Positions 45,880 through 54,436 of a DNA stretch of 64,000 nucleotides are shown here, piece after piece (position 1 is the first letter of the stretch; the number at the start of each line of letters is the position of its first letter). Source of the DNA: Brachybacterium aquaticum (lineage in GTDB: Bacteria; Actinomycetota; Actinomycetes; Actinomycetales; Dermabacteraceae); contig NZ_JACHLZ010000001.1 of NCBI RefSeq assembly GCF_014204755.1, positions 2,108,001-2,172,000 on the forward strand, written 5' to 3'. A program made the translations under genes and the position numbers. The notes beneath the pieces are model-generated. The model did not search any database. It had not been told where the DNA came from and saw nothing but the letters and a program-made list of their open reading frames with translations.

Positions 45880-46922
45880 GCACGTCCCTTTCCACCACGC
45901 TCCTTCCCACTGCGATCGTCGGCAGCCTCCCCAAGCCCTCGTGGCTCGCCGAGCCCGAGACGCTCTGGGCACCGTGGGCGCTCGAGGGCGAGCGGCTGGA
46001 CGAGGGCAGGCACGACGCGCTGCACCTCGCCGCCGCCGAGCAGACCCTCGCCGGGCTCGACGTGATCAGCGACGGGGAGCAGACCCGCCAGCACTTCGTC
46101 ACCACGTTCATCGAGCACCTCAGCGGCGTCGACTTCGAGCGCCGCGAGACGGTGCGGATCCGCGACCGCTACGACGCGAGCGTCCCGACCGTCGTCGGGC
46201 CGGTGCGCCGCGAGCGGCCCGTCTTCGTCGAGGACGCGAAGCGCCTGCGCGCGCTCACCGACAAGCCGATCAAGTGGGCCCTGCCCGGCCCGATGACCAT
46301 GATCGACACGCTGTACGACGCGCACTACGGCAGCCGCGAGGAGCTCGCCCGCGAGTTCGCGGCGATCCTCAACCAGGAGGCGCGGGAGCTGGAGGCGGCC
46401 GGAGTCGACGTCATCCAGTTCGACGAGCCCGCCTTCAACGTGTTCTTCGACGACGTGCGCGCCTGGGGCGTGGAGGTCCTCGAGCGGGCGGCCGAGGGGC
46501 TGCGCGCCGAGACCGTGGTGCACATCTGCTACGGCTACGGCATCAAGGCCAACACCGACTGGAAGGCGACCCTCGGCGAGGAGTGGCGCCAGTACGAGGA
46601 GGTCTTCCCGCTGCTGCAGGCCTCGAGCATCGACACCGTCTCGCTGGAGAGCCGGGGCTCCCGGGTCCCGCTCGAGCTCGTCGGGCTGCTGCGCGGCAAG
46701 AAGGTGATGCTCGGCGCCATCGACGTCGCCGATTCGCGCGTCGAGACCCCGGAGGAGGTCGCCGACACGCTCCGCAGCGCGCTCGAGTTCGTGGACGCGG
46801 AGAACCTCTGCCCCAGCACGAACTGCGGCATGGCACCGCTCCCCCGCACGGTCGCGCAGGGCAAGATGCGGGCGCTCACCGCCGGTGCGGCGCTGCTGCG
46901 CGAGGAGCTGGCCGAGGGCTGA
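45876..46922 (+). CDS. mesD: MesD-type core methionine synthase (MetE C-domain homolog)
   Basis: 348 residues, equal to only the catalytic C-terminal barrel of cobalamin-independent MetE. The N-terminal folate-binding half is absent, which fits a folate-independent enzyme. The zinc and homocysteine site is intact: H216 and C218 in VVHICYGYG, E259 in VSLESRGS, C317 in STNCGMAP. TAIVGSLPKPSWL and GLDVISDGEQTRQHF match the family. It is coupled to mesX by an ATGA overlap after GAGGAGGAGACC, and ends in a strong terminator. Expected reaction: methylation of homocysteine to methionine with a non-folate donor. Confidence 0.85.
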   Translation: MSTSLSTTLLPTAIVGSLPKPSWLAEPETLWAPWALEGERLDEGRHDALHLAAAEQTLAGLDVISDGEQTRQHFVTTFIEHLSGVDFERRETVRIRDRYDASVPTVVGPVRRERPVFVEDAKRLRALTDKPIKWALPGPMTMIDTLYDAHYGSREELAREFAAILNQEARELEAAGVDVIQFDEPAFNVFFDDVRAWGVEVLERAAEGLRAETVVHICYGYGIKANTDWKATLGEEWRQYEEVFPLLQASSIDTVSLESRGSRVPLELVGLLRGKKVMLGAIDVADSRVETPEEVADTLRSALEFVDAENLCPSTNCGMAPLPRTVAQGKMRALTAGAALLREELAEG

Positions 46923-46943
46923 GCCCGCCCGGCAAGAACCCCG

Positions 46944-46985
46944 ACGGCGAAGGGCCCGCGCGTTCCCGCGCAGGCCCTTCGCCGT
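46944..46985. terminator. Terminator between mesD and convergent glnD
   Basis: Arms ACGGCGAAGGGCC (46944-46956) and GGCCCTTCGCCGT (46973-46985), a perfect 13-base stem, with an inner GCGCG/CGCGC stem and TTCC loop. Followed by TCTCGTCG on the plus strand. Confidence 0.8.
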
Positions 46986-47027
46986 TCTCGTCGCTCAGGT
47001 CGCCCATCATTCAGGGCCCCTCGCCGC

Positions 47028-49385
47028 TCAGGTCGAGGCGGCGTCCATCAGCGCGGCGACGATCCGGCCGACGACCGGCGGTTCGAGCGCGCGGCCGTGC
47101 TGATCGGTCAGGTACAGCACGTCCACGGCCCGTCGGCCGAGGGTCATCACGTGCGCGCTGCGCACCTGCAGGCCGTGGGCCGTGATGGTCTCGGCGACGT
47201 CCGCGAGCAGGCTCGGACGGTTGCGGGCGTTGACCTGCACGACGGTCGCCTCGCGGGACGCACCGGGCAGCAGGGTCACCACCGGCGTGTCCTCGGTGGT
47301 GCGCATCGGCGGGGCCGGGGGCAGCTCGAGCACGCGCGCGTCGGGCCGGTCGCGGTGGGCGAGCTCGCGGTCCAGCGCCGTGCGCACCACGGAGGGGTGC
47401 GGGAGATCCGCGGGGGTGCCGGCGACCCACCAGGTGTTCACGGCGATGCCGTCGAGGGTCGAGACGACCGCGCTGTGCACGTCCAGCCGCAGCCGCACGA
47501 GCACCCTCGCCATGGCGGCGAACACGCCGGCCCCGTCGGGCGCGCCGACGCACAGCTGGGAGATCGGCTCGGCGTCGAGGTGGGCGGGGTAGATGACCTG
47601 GGCGCTGCCGGTGCGGCGCACCGCGGCGAGCACGGCGTCCTGCGCGGAGCGCTGCGGCGCGAGGCGCGTGCGGGGCGCGGTGGCGGTGCCGCGCAGCGCG
47701 TCCCGGCCGAGGTCGGTGAGGTGGTCGACGAGGTCGGCGCGCCAGGTCGACCAGGCCGAGGGGCCCGCAGCGACCGCGTCGGCCTCGGTGAGGGCGCGCA
47801 GCAGCTCGAGGGTCTCGAGGTCGTCGTCCACGGCCTTCAGGAGGTCCCGCAGCGTGGTGGGGTCGGCGAGGTCGCGGCCGGTCGACAGGCTGATCAGGGT
47901 CAGGTGCTCGCGCACGAGGGTCGCGATGGTGCGGGAGTCGGCCTTGTCGAAGCCGAGGGCGCGGGCGGCCTCCTCGGCCATCGGTGCCCCCTCGGCGGCG
48001 TGGTCGCGCATGCCCGGGCGCTTGCCCATGTCGTGCAGCAGCGCGGTGACCAGCAGCAGGTCGGGGCGGCTGACGCGGGCGAGGAACCGCTGGGACTCGA
48101 TGACCGTCTCGATCTGGTGGCGGTCCACGGTGAAGCGGTGCACGGCCGAGCGCTGGGGGCGGTTGCGGATCTCCGCCCAGCCGGGAACCCAGCGGGAGAA
48201 GATGCCCTTCACGTCCAGGGCCTCGTACACGTCGGCGAGGTGCTCGCCGGCCAGGGCGTCCACGAGCACGTCCCGCTGGGCGGGCAGCAGCGGCTCGATC
48301 GGCGCCTCGGCCATGCGGGCGAGGGTCGCGTCGCTGAGCGGCAGGCCGGTCGTCGCGGCGTGGCGGACCGCGGCCATGTCGCGCAGCAGGTCCCGCGAGG
48401 TGGGGTCGACGGACACCTCGCCGGCCTGGACGATCACGCCGTGGGGGTGGCGCTCGAGCGCCGGCCGACGGGACGTCCCGGCGCCGCGGGTGGCGCTGCC
48501 GCCGGGGGCGATCGCGGCCTCCGCGGCGCGGACGGCGCGGTGCAGCTCCCAGGTGACGGCGCGGGCGGCCTCGGCGAGCACGGCGTGGTGGTCGTCGGCG
48601 TTCGCGTGGCCGGTGAGCGCCGCGACGGCGTCCTGGTCCGCGCGGCCCAGGCGGGTCCCGGAGGTGCCGGTGACGGCCTGGAGGGCGTCGCGGGCGTCGC
48701 GCAGGGTGCGGGCGGCGTCGTCGACGACCTCGTGGTCGAAGTCGGCCAGCCAGCTCTCGGCGAGCGCGCGGATCACGGTGATGTCGCGCAGTCCGCCGCG
48801 GTCGGACTTGAGGTTCGGCTCGGTGGAGTGGGCGAGGGAGCCGTAGCGGCGGTCGCGGTCCATGGCGAGGTCCACCAGCTCGCCGACGCGGCGGCGGGCC
48901 TCGCGGCGCCACTGGGCGCGGACGCGCGAGGCGGTGTCGGTGACGAGGTCCTCGTCACCGGCGACGGTGCGCAGGTCCAGCAGGGCGATGGCGGCGCGGA
49001 GGTCCTGGCGGGCGACCTGCTCGCACTCCTCGGGGCTGCGCACCGAGTGGTCCAGCGACGTGCCCGAGTCCCAGATGGGGTACCACAGGGCGCTGGCCAG
49101 TTCGGCGGCCCGCTCCTGGGTGACCTTCGCGGGATCCACGAGCAGCACGAGGTCGAGGTCGCTGGCGGGGCCGAGGGAGCGGCGGCCGAGCGAGCCGATC
49201 GCGGCCAGAGCCGCGCCGCTGCCGGCTCCGGACACGGCCTCGCCGGCCCGCTCCCACAAGGTGCGCAGCCAGTCGTCGACGAGGTCGGACTGGGCGAGCC
49301 TGCGGGAGGGGCCGGCGGAGTGGTCCGCGAAGCCCTCGTGGAGCACCTGGGTGATCCGACGGGTGGAGAGCTCCTCAGAGGGCAT
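47028..49385 (-). CDS. glnD: PII uridylyl/adenylyltransferase GlnD
   Basis: Nitrogen sensor that modifies the T-loop Tyr of PII; in actinobacteria the modification is adenylylation. 785 residues from the ATG at 49385 (MPSEELSTRRITQVL), which overlaps glnK by 11 bases. Nucleotidyltransferase domain GSLGRRSLGPASDLDLVLL, central linker, HD hydrolase domain with TALLHDMGKRPG, and two C-terminal ACT domains (ISQLCVGAPDGAGVFAAMA and VNARNRPSLLADVAETI) that sense glutamine. Confidence 0.95.
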   Translation of the reverse strand: MPSEELSTRRITQVLHEGFADHSAGPSRRLAQSDLVDDWLRTLWERAGEAVSGAGSGAALAAIGSLGRRSLGPASDLDLVLLVDPAKVTQERAAELASALWYPIWDSGTSLDHSVRSPEECEQVARQDLRAAIALLDLRTVAGDEDLVTDTASRVRAQWRREARRRVGELVDLAMDRDRRYGSLAHSTEPNLKSDRGGLRDITVIRALAESWLADFDHEVVDDAARTLRDARDALQAVTGTSGTRLGRADQDAVAALTGHANADDHHAVLAEAARAVTWELHRAVRAAEAAIAPGGSATRGAGTSRRPALERHPHGVIVQAGEVSVDPTSRDLLRDMAAVRHAATTGLPLSDATLARMAEAPIEPLLPAQRDVLVDALAGEHLADVYEALDVKGIFSRWVPGWAEIRNRPQRSAVHRFTVDRHQIETVIESQRFLARVSRPDLLLVTALLHDMGKRPGMRDHAAEGAPMAEEAARALGFDKADSRTIATLVREHLTLISLSTGRDLADPTTLRDLLKAVDDDLETLELLRALTEADAVAAGPSAWSTWRADLVDHLTDLGRDALRGTATAPRTRLAPQRSAQDAVLAAVRRTGSAQVIYPAHLDAEPISQLCVGAPDGAGVFAAMARVLVRLRLDVHSAVVSTLDGIAVNTWWVAGTPADLPHPSVVRTALDRELAHRDRPDARVLELPPAPPMRTTEDTPVVTLLPGASREATVVQVNARNRPSLLADVAETITAHGLQVRSAHVMTLGRRAVDVLYLTDQHGRALEPPVVGRIVAALMDAAST

Positions 49386-49713
49386 CCGCCCCCCGTTCCC
49401 CGGTGCGCACCCGCACGACGGAGGAGACATCGGTGGTCCAGATCTTCCCGTCGCCGATGCGGCCGGAGCGGGAGGAGGCGAGGATCAGGTCGATGATCGC
49501 CGGCTCATCGGTCTCCAGGGCGAGGACCTCGACCTTGATCTTCGGGATCGTGTCGATGGTGTACTCGGCGCCGCGGTAGACCTCGGTGTGTCCGCCCTGG
49601 CGGCCGTACCCGGCGACCTCGGTGACGGTGAGGCCGGTGACCCCGTACTCGCGCAGCGAGTCGGTGACGGACTGCAGGGCGTGCGGCTGGATGATCGCGG
49701 TGATCAGCTTCAT
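49375..49713 (-). CDS. glnK: Nitrogen regulatory protein PII (GlnK)
   Basis: Trimeric signal protein that binds ATP/ADP/2-oxoglutarate and blocks AmtB. 112 residues. Starts MKLITAIIQPHALQSV; the T-loop GRQGGHTEVYRGAEYTIDT contains the modifiable Tyr (in GAEYTID); C-terminal GKIWTTDVSSVVRVRTGE is typical. Its ATG overlaps the amtB stop (ATGA), and glnD overlaps its end. It could also be called GlnB. Confidence 0.95.
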   Translation of the reverse strand: MKLITAIIQPHALQSVTDSLREYGVTGLTVTEVAGYGRQGGHTEVYRGAEYTIDTIPKIKVEVLALETDEPAIIDLILASSRSGRIGDGKIWTTDVSSVVRVRTGERGADAL

Positions 49714-51110
49714 CGGTTCTCTCCTGTGACGACGGGACGGGTGGTCTCCTCGGAGGCCACGGGGCCCGGCCCGGCGGCGGGAGCCTGGTTGCGGGGCTCG
49801 GTGCCCGGGTCGGCCGGCGGGAAGGCACCGGTCGTGCCGTGGAGCGAGGAGCGGTCCCGGCGGGAGGCCAGGGCGCCGACGAGATCGTATCCGGACTCGG
49901 CGTGGTGGGTGATGTCGATTCCAACGCGCTCGTCGGCCTCGGGGACCCTCCAGCCCATCGTGTACTTCAGGACCAGGGCTATGGCGAGGGTGAGGACGCC
50001 GGAGATCAGCATCGCCACGACCGCGACCAGGGTCTGGACCAGCAGCAGGCTCGCACCGCCGCCGAGGAACAGGCCGCCCTCGGAGGCGAGGAAGCCGATG
50101 CCGATGGTGCCGACGAGACCGCCGACCAGGTGCACGCCGACCACGTCGAGCGAGTCGTCGATGTCGAAGCGGTACTTCAGACCCACGGCCAGGGCGCACA
50201 GCACACCGGCGACGAGGCCGAGGATGATCGAGGTCACCGGGGTGAGCGCGGCGGCGGCCGGGGTGATGGCGACCAGGCCCGCGACGACGCCGGAGGCCGC
50301 ACCGAGGGAGGTGACGTGCTTGTCGCGGATGCGCTCCACGAGCGCCCAGCCGAGCATCGCGCCGGCGGTGGCGACGGTGGTGTTCACCCAGGCGAGGCCC
50401 GCGGTGCCGTCGGCCGTGCCGGCCGAGCCGCCGTTGAAGCCGAACCAGCCGAACCACAGCAGCGCGGCGCCGAGCATGACCAGCGGCAGGTTGTGCGGCT
50501 TCATCGGCTCCTTGCCGAAGCCCTTGCGGGCGCCGACGACGATCGCAAGGACCAGGCCCGCGATGCCGGCGTTGATGTGGACGACGGTGCCGCCCGCGAA
50601 GTCGATCGGCTCGGCGATCGCGGCGAAGGGGCCGTCGCCGGAGAGGAGGCCGCCGCCCCACACCATGTGCGCGAGGGGTGCGTAGACGATCAGGACCCAC
50701 ACGAAGGAGAAGACCATCCAGGTGCCGAGCTTGACGCGGTCGGCGATGGCGCCGGAGATCAGGGCGGTGGAGATGATCGCGAAGGTCATCTGGAAGCCGG
50801 CGGCGACCAGGAAGGGCACGCCGCTGCCGGCGAGGATGGACTGGTCATCGGTGCCGTTCAGCCCGAAGAACTCCAGCGGGCTGCCGAACAGGCCCCCGAT
50901 GTCCGTGCCGAAGGCGATGGAATACCCGGCCAGGGTCCAGGCGATGGCGACCACGGCGATGGCGCTGAAGGACATCAGCATCATGTTCAGCACGGTGCGG
51001 GCGCGCACCATGCCTCCGTAGAAGAGGGACAGACCGGGGGTCATCAGCAGCACGAGTGCGGCGCTGGTGAGGATCCAGGCGGTCGCCCCCGTGTCGAGGG
51101 TGAATTCCAT
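49710..51110 (-). CDS. amtB: Ammonium transporter Amt
   Basis: Eleven-TM ammonium channel/transporter. About 466 residues. Family motifs: LVLLMTPGLSLFYGGMVRAR, the DFAGGTVVHINAGIAGLVLA segment with the first pore His, and DVVGVHLVGGLVGTIGIGF with the second. The C-tail (residues ~400-466) is longer than in E. coli AmtB and hydrophilic. ATG 51110 with GGAG 5 bases upstream was preferred to TTG at 51125. First gene of amtB-glnK-glnD. Confidence 0.95.
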   Translation of the reverse strand: MEFTLDTGATAWILTSAALVLLMTPGLSLFYGGMVRARTVLNMMLMSFSAIAVVAIAWTLAGYSIAFGTDIGGLFGSPLEFFGLNGTDDQSILAGSGVPFLVAAGFQMTFAIISTALISGAIADRVKLGTWMVFSFVWVLIVYAPLAHMVWGGGLLSGDGPFAAIAEPIDFAGGTVVHINAGIAGLVLAIVVGARKGFGKEPMKPHNLPLVMLGAALLWFGWFGFNGGSAGTADGTAGLAWVNTTVATAGAMLGWALVERIRDKHVTSLGAASGVVAGLVAITPAAAALTPVTSIILGLVAGVLCALAVGLKYRFDIDDSLDVVGVHLVGGLVGTIGIGFLASEGGLFLGGGASLLLVQTLVAVVAMLISGVLTLAIALVLKYTMGWRVPEADERVGIDITHHAESGYDLVGALASRRDRSSLHGTTGAFPPADPGTEPRNQAPAAGPGPVASEETTRPVVTGENR

Positions 51111-51237
51111 GTCGGCTCCAGACAAGGGGTGGGGCCGGTCCGTGAGCGACTTCGCGCCTCCGGGACCGCACGACCGGGTCGGTCGTCCCGCACATCTTTT
51201 GCGGAATCGGACAGATCACCTAGGGCGGAGGGGGCCC

Positions 51238-51253
51238 GTGACCAATCCGTGAC
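51238..51253 (-). promoter_or_regulatory. Candidate GlnR box upstream of amtB-glnK-glnD
   Basis: On the minus strand GTCAC-GGATTG-GTCAC, a direct GTNAC-N6-GTNAC repeat about 130 bases before amtB. This spacing matches actinobacterial GlnR half-sites. The rest of the 301-base gap holds the ftsY terminator and no gene. Confidence 0.45.
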
Positions 51254-51324
51254 CGCACCGACCGTTCCGTGGAACAGCGGGGGCGGGCGGCATGAGTCGA
51301 CGGGGCGGCCAGAGTACACACAGC

Positions 51325-51362
51325 GCGACGGCGGCGCACCGGATCCGGTGCGCCGCCGTCGC
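51325..51362 (-). terminator. ftsY terminator
   Basis: A perfect 38-base palindrome with 19-base arms (left arm GCGACGGCGGCGCACCGGA), centred on GGATCC, 50 bases after the ftsY stop. No U tract. Confidence 0.75.
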
Positions 51363-51411
51363 GGGGTGGGGAGCTCGCTCCCCGTCGGCCGCTGTCAGCC
51401 TGCGAGCTCTG

Positions 51412-53052
51412 TCAGCCCTCGAGCAGGGCGTCGACGAAGCCGTGGGGGTCGAAGGGGGTGAGGTCGTCCATGCCCTCGCCGAGGCCGACCATCTTCACGG
51501 GCACGCCGAGCTCGCGCTGGACGTTGACCACGATCCCGCCCTTGGCGGTGCCGTCGAGCTTCGTGAGCACGATGCCGGTGATGTGCACGGCCTCGGAGAA
51601 CACGCGGGCCTGCTGCATGCCGTTCTGGCCGGTGGTCGCGTCGATGACGAGCAGGACCTCGGCGACCTCGTCGCCGTGCAGGCCTTTCTCGGCCACGCGG
51701 CGCACCTTGCCGAGCTCGTCCATCAGGCCCTTCTTGTTCTGCAGGCGGCCGGCGGTGTCGATGATGACGACGTCCACCTCCTGCTCGACGCCCTTCTTCA
51801 CGGCGTCGAAGGCGACGGCGGCGGGGTCGGCGCCGTCGCGGTCGGAGCGGACCGTGTCCACACCCACGCGGGAGCCCCAGGTGGCGAGCTGGTCTGCGGC
51901 GGCGGCGCGGAAGGTGTCGGCCGCGCCGAGCACCACGGAGCGGTCCGCGGCGACGAGCACGCGGGCGAGCTTGCCGACGGTGGTGGTCTTGCCGGTGCCG
52001 TTGACGCCGACCATGAGGATCACGGAGGGGACGACGGTGCCGTCGGGCGCGGTGCGGCGGGTGGCGGCCAGGCGCCGGTCCAGCGACGGGTCGACGAGCG
52101 CCAGCAGCTCCTCGCGCAGCACCTGGCGCACGGCGACGGCGTCATCGGTGCCGAGCACCTGGATGCGGCGCTTGAGGTTCGCGAGCATCTCGTCGGTGGC
52201 GGTGGGGCCGAGGTCCGCCAGAAGCAGCGTCTCCTCGATCTCGTCCCAGGTGCTCTCGTCCACGGTGGAGCGGGTGAGCAGGGTGAGGATCCCGCGGCCG
52301 AGCGAGCCGGAGCGGGCGAGCCGCTCGCGCAGGCGCACCATGCGGCTCTCGGGCGCCTCGGGGGTCTCGATGACGGGTCCGGCCGGGGCGGCCGACTCCT
52401 CGGCGGGGCCCGCGGGCGCGTCGGCCGACGGGGCGTCCGCGGCAGGCGCGTGGGCCGACGGGGCGTCCGCGGCAGGCGCGTGGGCCGACGGGGCGTCCGC
52501 GGCAGGCGCGTGGGCCGACGGGGCGTCGGTCACAGGCGCGTCGGCCTCAGACGCATCGGCCTCGGGGGTGTCGGTCGCGAGCGGTGCCGACGCGGCGGGT
52601 GCCTGGACCTCGCCCGGGGTGTCGGGGGCCTCCTGGTCGAAGGGGACGTCCTGGTCGGCGGGAGCGCCGGCGGGCGCGTCGGCCGATGGGGTCTCGGTGG
52701 CGGTCTCGGTGGGGGTCCCGGCTGCGGCCGACGGGGCGTCGGCGGGCTGGGCGTCCGCCGCGTCCTCGGTCGTCGGGGCGGGGGCGGGCTTCGCGGTGGG
52801 GGCCGGGGCGGAGAGCGTGTCCGCCCAGGTCGGGGCGGCGGGGCGGTCCTTCGGGCGCTCCTTGACGGCGGTCGCGGTGCCGGCCGTGCCGGTCGACTCC
52901 GCGCTGTCGGTGCCGTCCTGGTGCTGCGTGCTGCCCCCGTCGGAGGAGCCCTTCCTGCCGCGGTGTCGGACGTACGCCCAGGCACCGGCGCCGAGCACGA
53001 GAATGCCGCTGCCGCCTCCGGCGATGAGGGCGAGTAGGGCATCGGGTTCCAC
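51412..53052 (-). CDS. ftsY: Signal recognition particle receptor FtsY
   Basis: Membrane-associated GTPase that docks SRP-ribosome complexes. 546 residues. GTG start after GGAGGTGA. N-terminal TM-like segment (LLALIAGGGSGILVLGAGAW), a ~200-residue Ala/Pro/Asp linker with a tandem repeat, then the NG domain: GVNGTGKTTTVGKLA, DTAGRLQNKKGLM, LTKLDGTAKGG and VKMVGLGEGMDDLTPFDP. It ends with FVDALLEG. The TM-like N-terminus is typical of actinobacterial FtsY. Partner Ffh is at 42.0 kb. Confidence 0.96.
   Translation of the reverse strand: MEPDALLALIAGGGSGILVLGAGAWAYVRHRGRKGSSDGGSTQHQDGTDSAESTGTAGTATAVKERPKDRPAAPTWADTLSAPAPTAKPAPAPTTEDAADAQPADAPSAAAGTPTETATETPSADAPAGAPADQDVPFDQEAPDTPGEVQAPAASAPLATDTPEADASEADAPVTDAPSAHAPAADAPSAHAPAADAPSAHAPAADAPSADAPAGPAEESAAPAGPVIETPEAPESRMVRLRERLARSGSLGRGILTLLTRSTVDESTWDEIEETLLLADLGPTATDEMLANLKRRIQVLGTDDAVAVRQVLREELLALVDPSLDRRLAATRRTAPDGTVVPSVILMVGVNGTGKTTTVGKLARVLVAADRSVVLGAADTFRAAAADQLATWGSRVGVDTVRSDRDGADPAAVAFDAVKKGVEQEVDVVIIDTAGRLQNKKGLMDELGKVRRVAEKGLHGDEVAEVLLVIDATTGQNGMQQARVFSEAVHITGIVLTKLDGTAKGGIVVNVQRELGVPVKMVGLGEGMDDLTPFDPHGFVDALLEG
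52421..52530. repeat. 30-base tandem repeat in ftsY
   Basis: At least three identical copies of a 30-base unit (GCGTGGGCCGACGGGGCGTC plus CGCGGCAGGC) and degenerate flanking copies. They encode repeats of APSAHAPAAD in the FtsY linker. Each unit carries the recurrent GGCCGACGGG motif. Confidence 0.85.
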
Positions 53053-53101
53053 GGGTCACCTCCGAGGTCGGGGAAGCCGGCGCACCGGCGAGGCCGTGGC
53101 C

Positions 53102-53107
53102 AGTCTA
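53102..53107 (-). promoter_or_regulatory. -10 box of ftsY
   Basis: TAGACT on the minus strand 49 bases before the ftsY GTG. The region 53170-53240 just upstream contains four imperfect CGTCGTCA-type repeats of 14-17 bases. Confidence 0.4.
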
Positions 53108-53286
53108 GGGCCGGGAGCCTGGGACCCCGGCCGGTTGCCGGGCCTCGCCCTGCATACGGGGGCCGTCAGCCACCGGGACGTCGTCAACCGTGCGTCGTCG
53201 TCACCGGTGCGTCGTCAGCCAGGCGTCGTCGTCAGCCGCAGGGACCGTGCCCGCCGTGCACCGGGATCCCGGACGTGCCGGCCGTG

Positions 53287-53445
53287 TCAGTTGCGGCCGG
53301 TGCGGGAGCTGTGGCGGGGGTCGGCGTGCTCGTCGTCGGGATCGTGCGGGGGCCGCAGGTGCGGCAGTGCGACGACGACGAGGATCCCGATGGCCAGGAG
53401 GACGGCGAGCACCAGGAACAGGACGACGACGAAGGACGACTGCAT
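53287..53445 (-). CDS. Small single-pass membrane protein
   Basis: 52 residues, too short for many gene callers. It begins MQSSFVVVLFLVLAVLLAIG, continues as one strong TM helix of about 25 residues, and ends in a polar tail rich in His, Asp, Arg and Pro (PHLRPPHDPDDEHADPRH). The hydrophobic codon pattern and the charged, stop-proximal tail argue for a real gene. GAGGA lies immediately before the ATG, closer than ideal, so translation strength is doubtful. No homolog recognised. Confidence 0.55.
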   Translation of the reverse strand: MQSSFVVVLFLVLAVLLAIGILVVVALPHLRPPHDPDDEHADPRHSSRTGRN

Positions 53446-53483
53446 GTCCTCATTGTGCACGGCGCGGCACGCTCCGACGACGA

Positions 53484-53533
53484 ACGCCCAGGACGGCGCG
53501 TCCCCGGAGTGGGGCGCGCAACGTCCTGGGCGT
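53484..53533 (-). terminator. ndk terminator
   Basis: Outer arms ACGCCCAGGAC (53484-53494) and GTCCTGGGCGT (53523-53533) pair perfectly over 11 bases, with a further GC-rich inner stem (GCGCGTCCCC/GGGGCGCGC). Confidence 0.75.
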
Positions 53534-53567
53534 CAGGGACGGTCTGTCGGGGCTCAGCCGTCGGGGC

Positions 53568-53993
53568 TCAGCCGAGCTCGGGGAACCAGATCCCGATCTC
53601 GCGGGAGGCGGACTCCTCGGAGTCGGAGCCGTGGACGAGGTTCTGGATGACGGGGAGGTCCTGCTCGCGGGCGAGGTCGCCGCGGATGGTGCCGGGGGCG
53701 GCCGCGGTGGGGTTGGTGGCTCCGGCCAGGGAGCGGAAGCCGGCGATGACGTTGACGCCCTCGACGACGAGCGCGACGAGCGGGGCAGCGCCCATGTACT
53801 CCACGAGGCCGGGGTAGAAGGGCTTGCCCTCGTGCTCGGCGTAGTGGGCGGCCAGCTCCTCACCGGTGGCGGTGCGCTGGGCGAGGGCGACGATGTCGTA
53901 GCCCTTGGCCTCGATGCGGCGGATGATCTCCCCGCGCAGGCTGCGCTGGACGGCGTCGGGCTTGAGCAGGACGAGGGTGCGCTGTGCGGTCAT
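53568..53993 (-). CDS. ndk: Nucleoside diphosphate kinase
   Basis: Transfers the gamma-phosphate among nucleoside triphosphates by a phospho-His intermediate. 141 residues. [54 protein letters not shown] and the active-site His in [15 protein letters not shown] chosen by homology over a longer frame reaching 54149. It follows the DUF4233 gene by 20 bases. Confidence 0.97.
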   Translation of the reverse strand: MTAQRTLVLLKPDAVQRSLRGEIIRRIEAKGYDIVALAQRTATGEELAAHYAEHEGKPFYPGLVEYMGAAPLVALVVEGVNVIAGFRSLAGATNPTAAAPGTIRGDLAREQDLPVIQNLVHGSDSEESASREIGIWFPELG

Positions 53994-54013
53994 GGGATCA
54001 GGGTACCCACAGG

Positions 54014-54436
54014 TCAGTCGCCCGCGTTGTCCTGCTCCGCCCAGCCGGCGCGCACCTTCGCGTCCACGGCGTCCTTCTCGGCGTCCATCTGGTGTCCCTT
54101 GACCACGCCATAGGCGTACATCAGGGCGAAGCCGATGCCGATCACCCACATGGCCGAGACCTGCAGGCCCAGCAGGATCACGGGCAGCTGGAGGGCGAGG
54201 CCGAGCCAGTAGGGCCAGGCGCCGCGCTTCAGCAGACCGCCGCAGGCCAGCAGCCCGAAGGCGGTGAGCAGCCCCCAGGTCCAGGTCAGGACGCGGTCGC
54301 CCGGGACGAGCTGGTGGGCGACGAGCACGGCGAAGAACACCACGAACGCCTCGAGCACGAGCACGGTCGCGGAGATCATGCGCTGCCCGCCGTGGGGGCG
54401 CGGGGACGGGGTCAGGTCCAGGTCCATCGCTCTCAC
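54014..54436 (-). CDS. DUF4233 membrane protein
   Basis: 140 residues with about four TM helices ([69 protein letters not shown]) and a charged C-terminal helix. DUF4233 proteins lie between folC and ndk in most actinobacteria. The GTG start overlaps the folC stop as GTGA, showing coupling. Function unknown. Confidence 0.88.
   Translation of the reverse strand: MRAMDLDLTPSPRPHGGQRMISATVLVLEAFVVFFAVLVAHQLVPGDRVLTWTWGLLTAFGLLACGGLLKRGAWPYWLGLALQLPVILLGLQVSAMWVIGIGFALMYAYGVVKGHQMDAEKDAVDAKVRAGWAEQDNAGD

Noticed and set aside
52421..52530. CRISPR-like direct repeats
   Set aside because: The units are contiguous, without spacers, in frame with ftsY and coding for a linker.
53170..53240. CGTCGTCA-type short repeats as an iteron origin
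   Set aside because: Irregular spacing, low complexity, no replication gene; likely local slippage.
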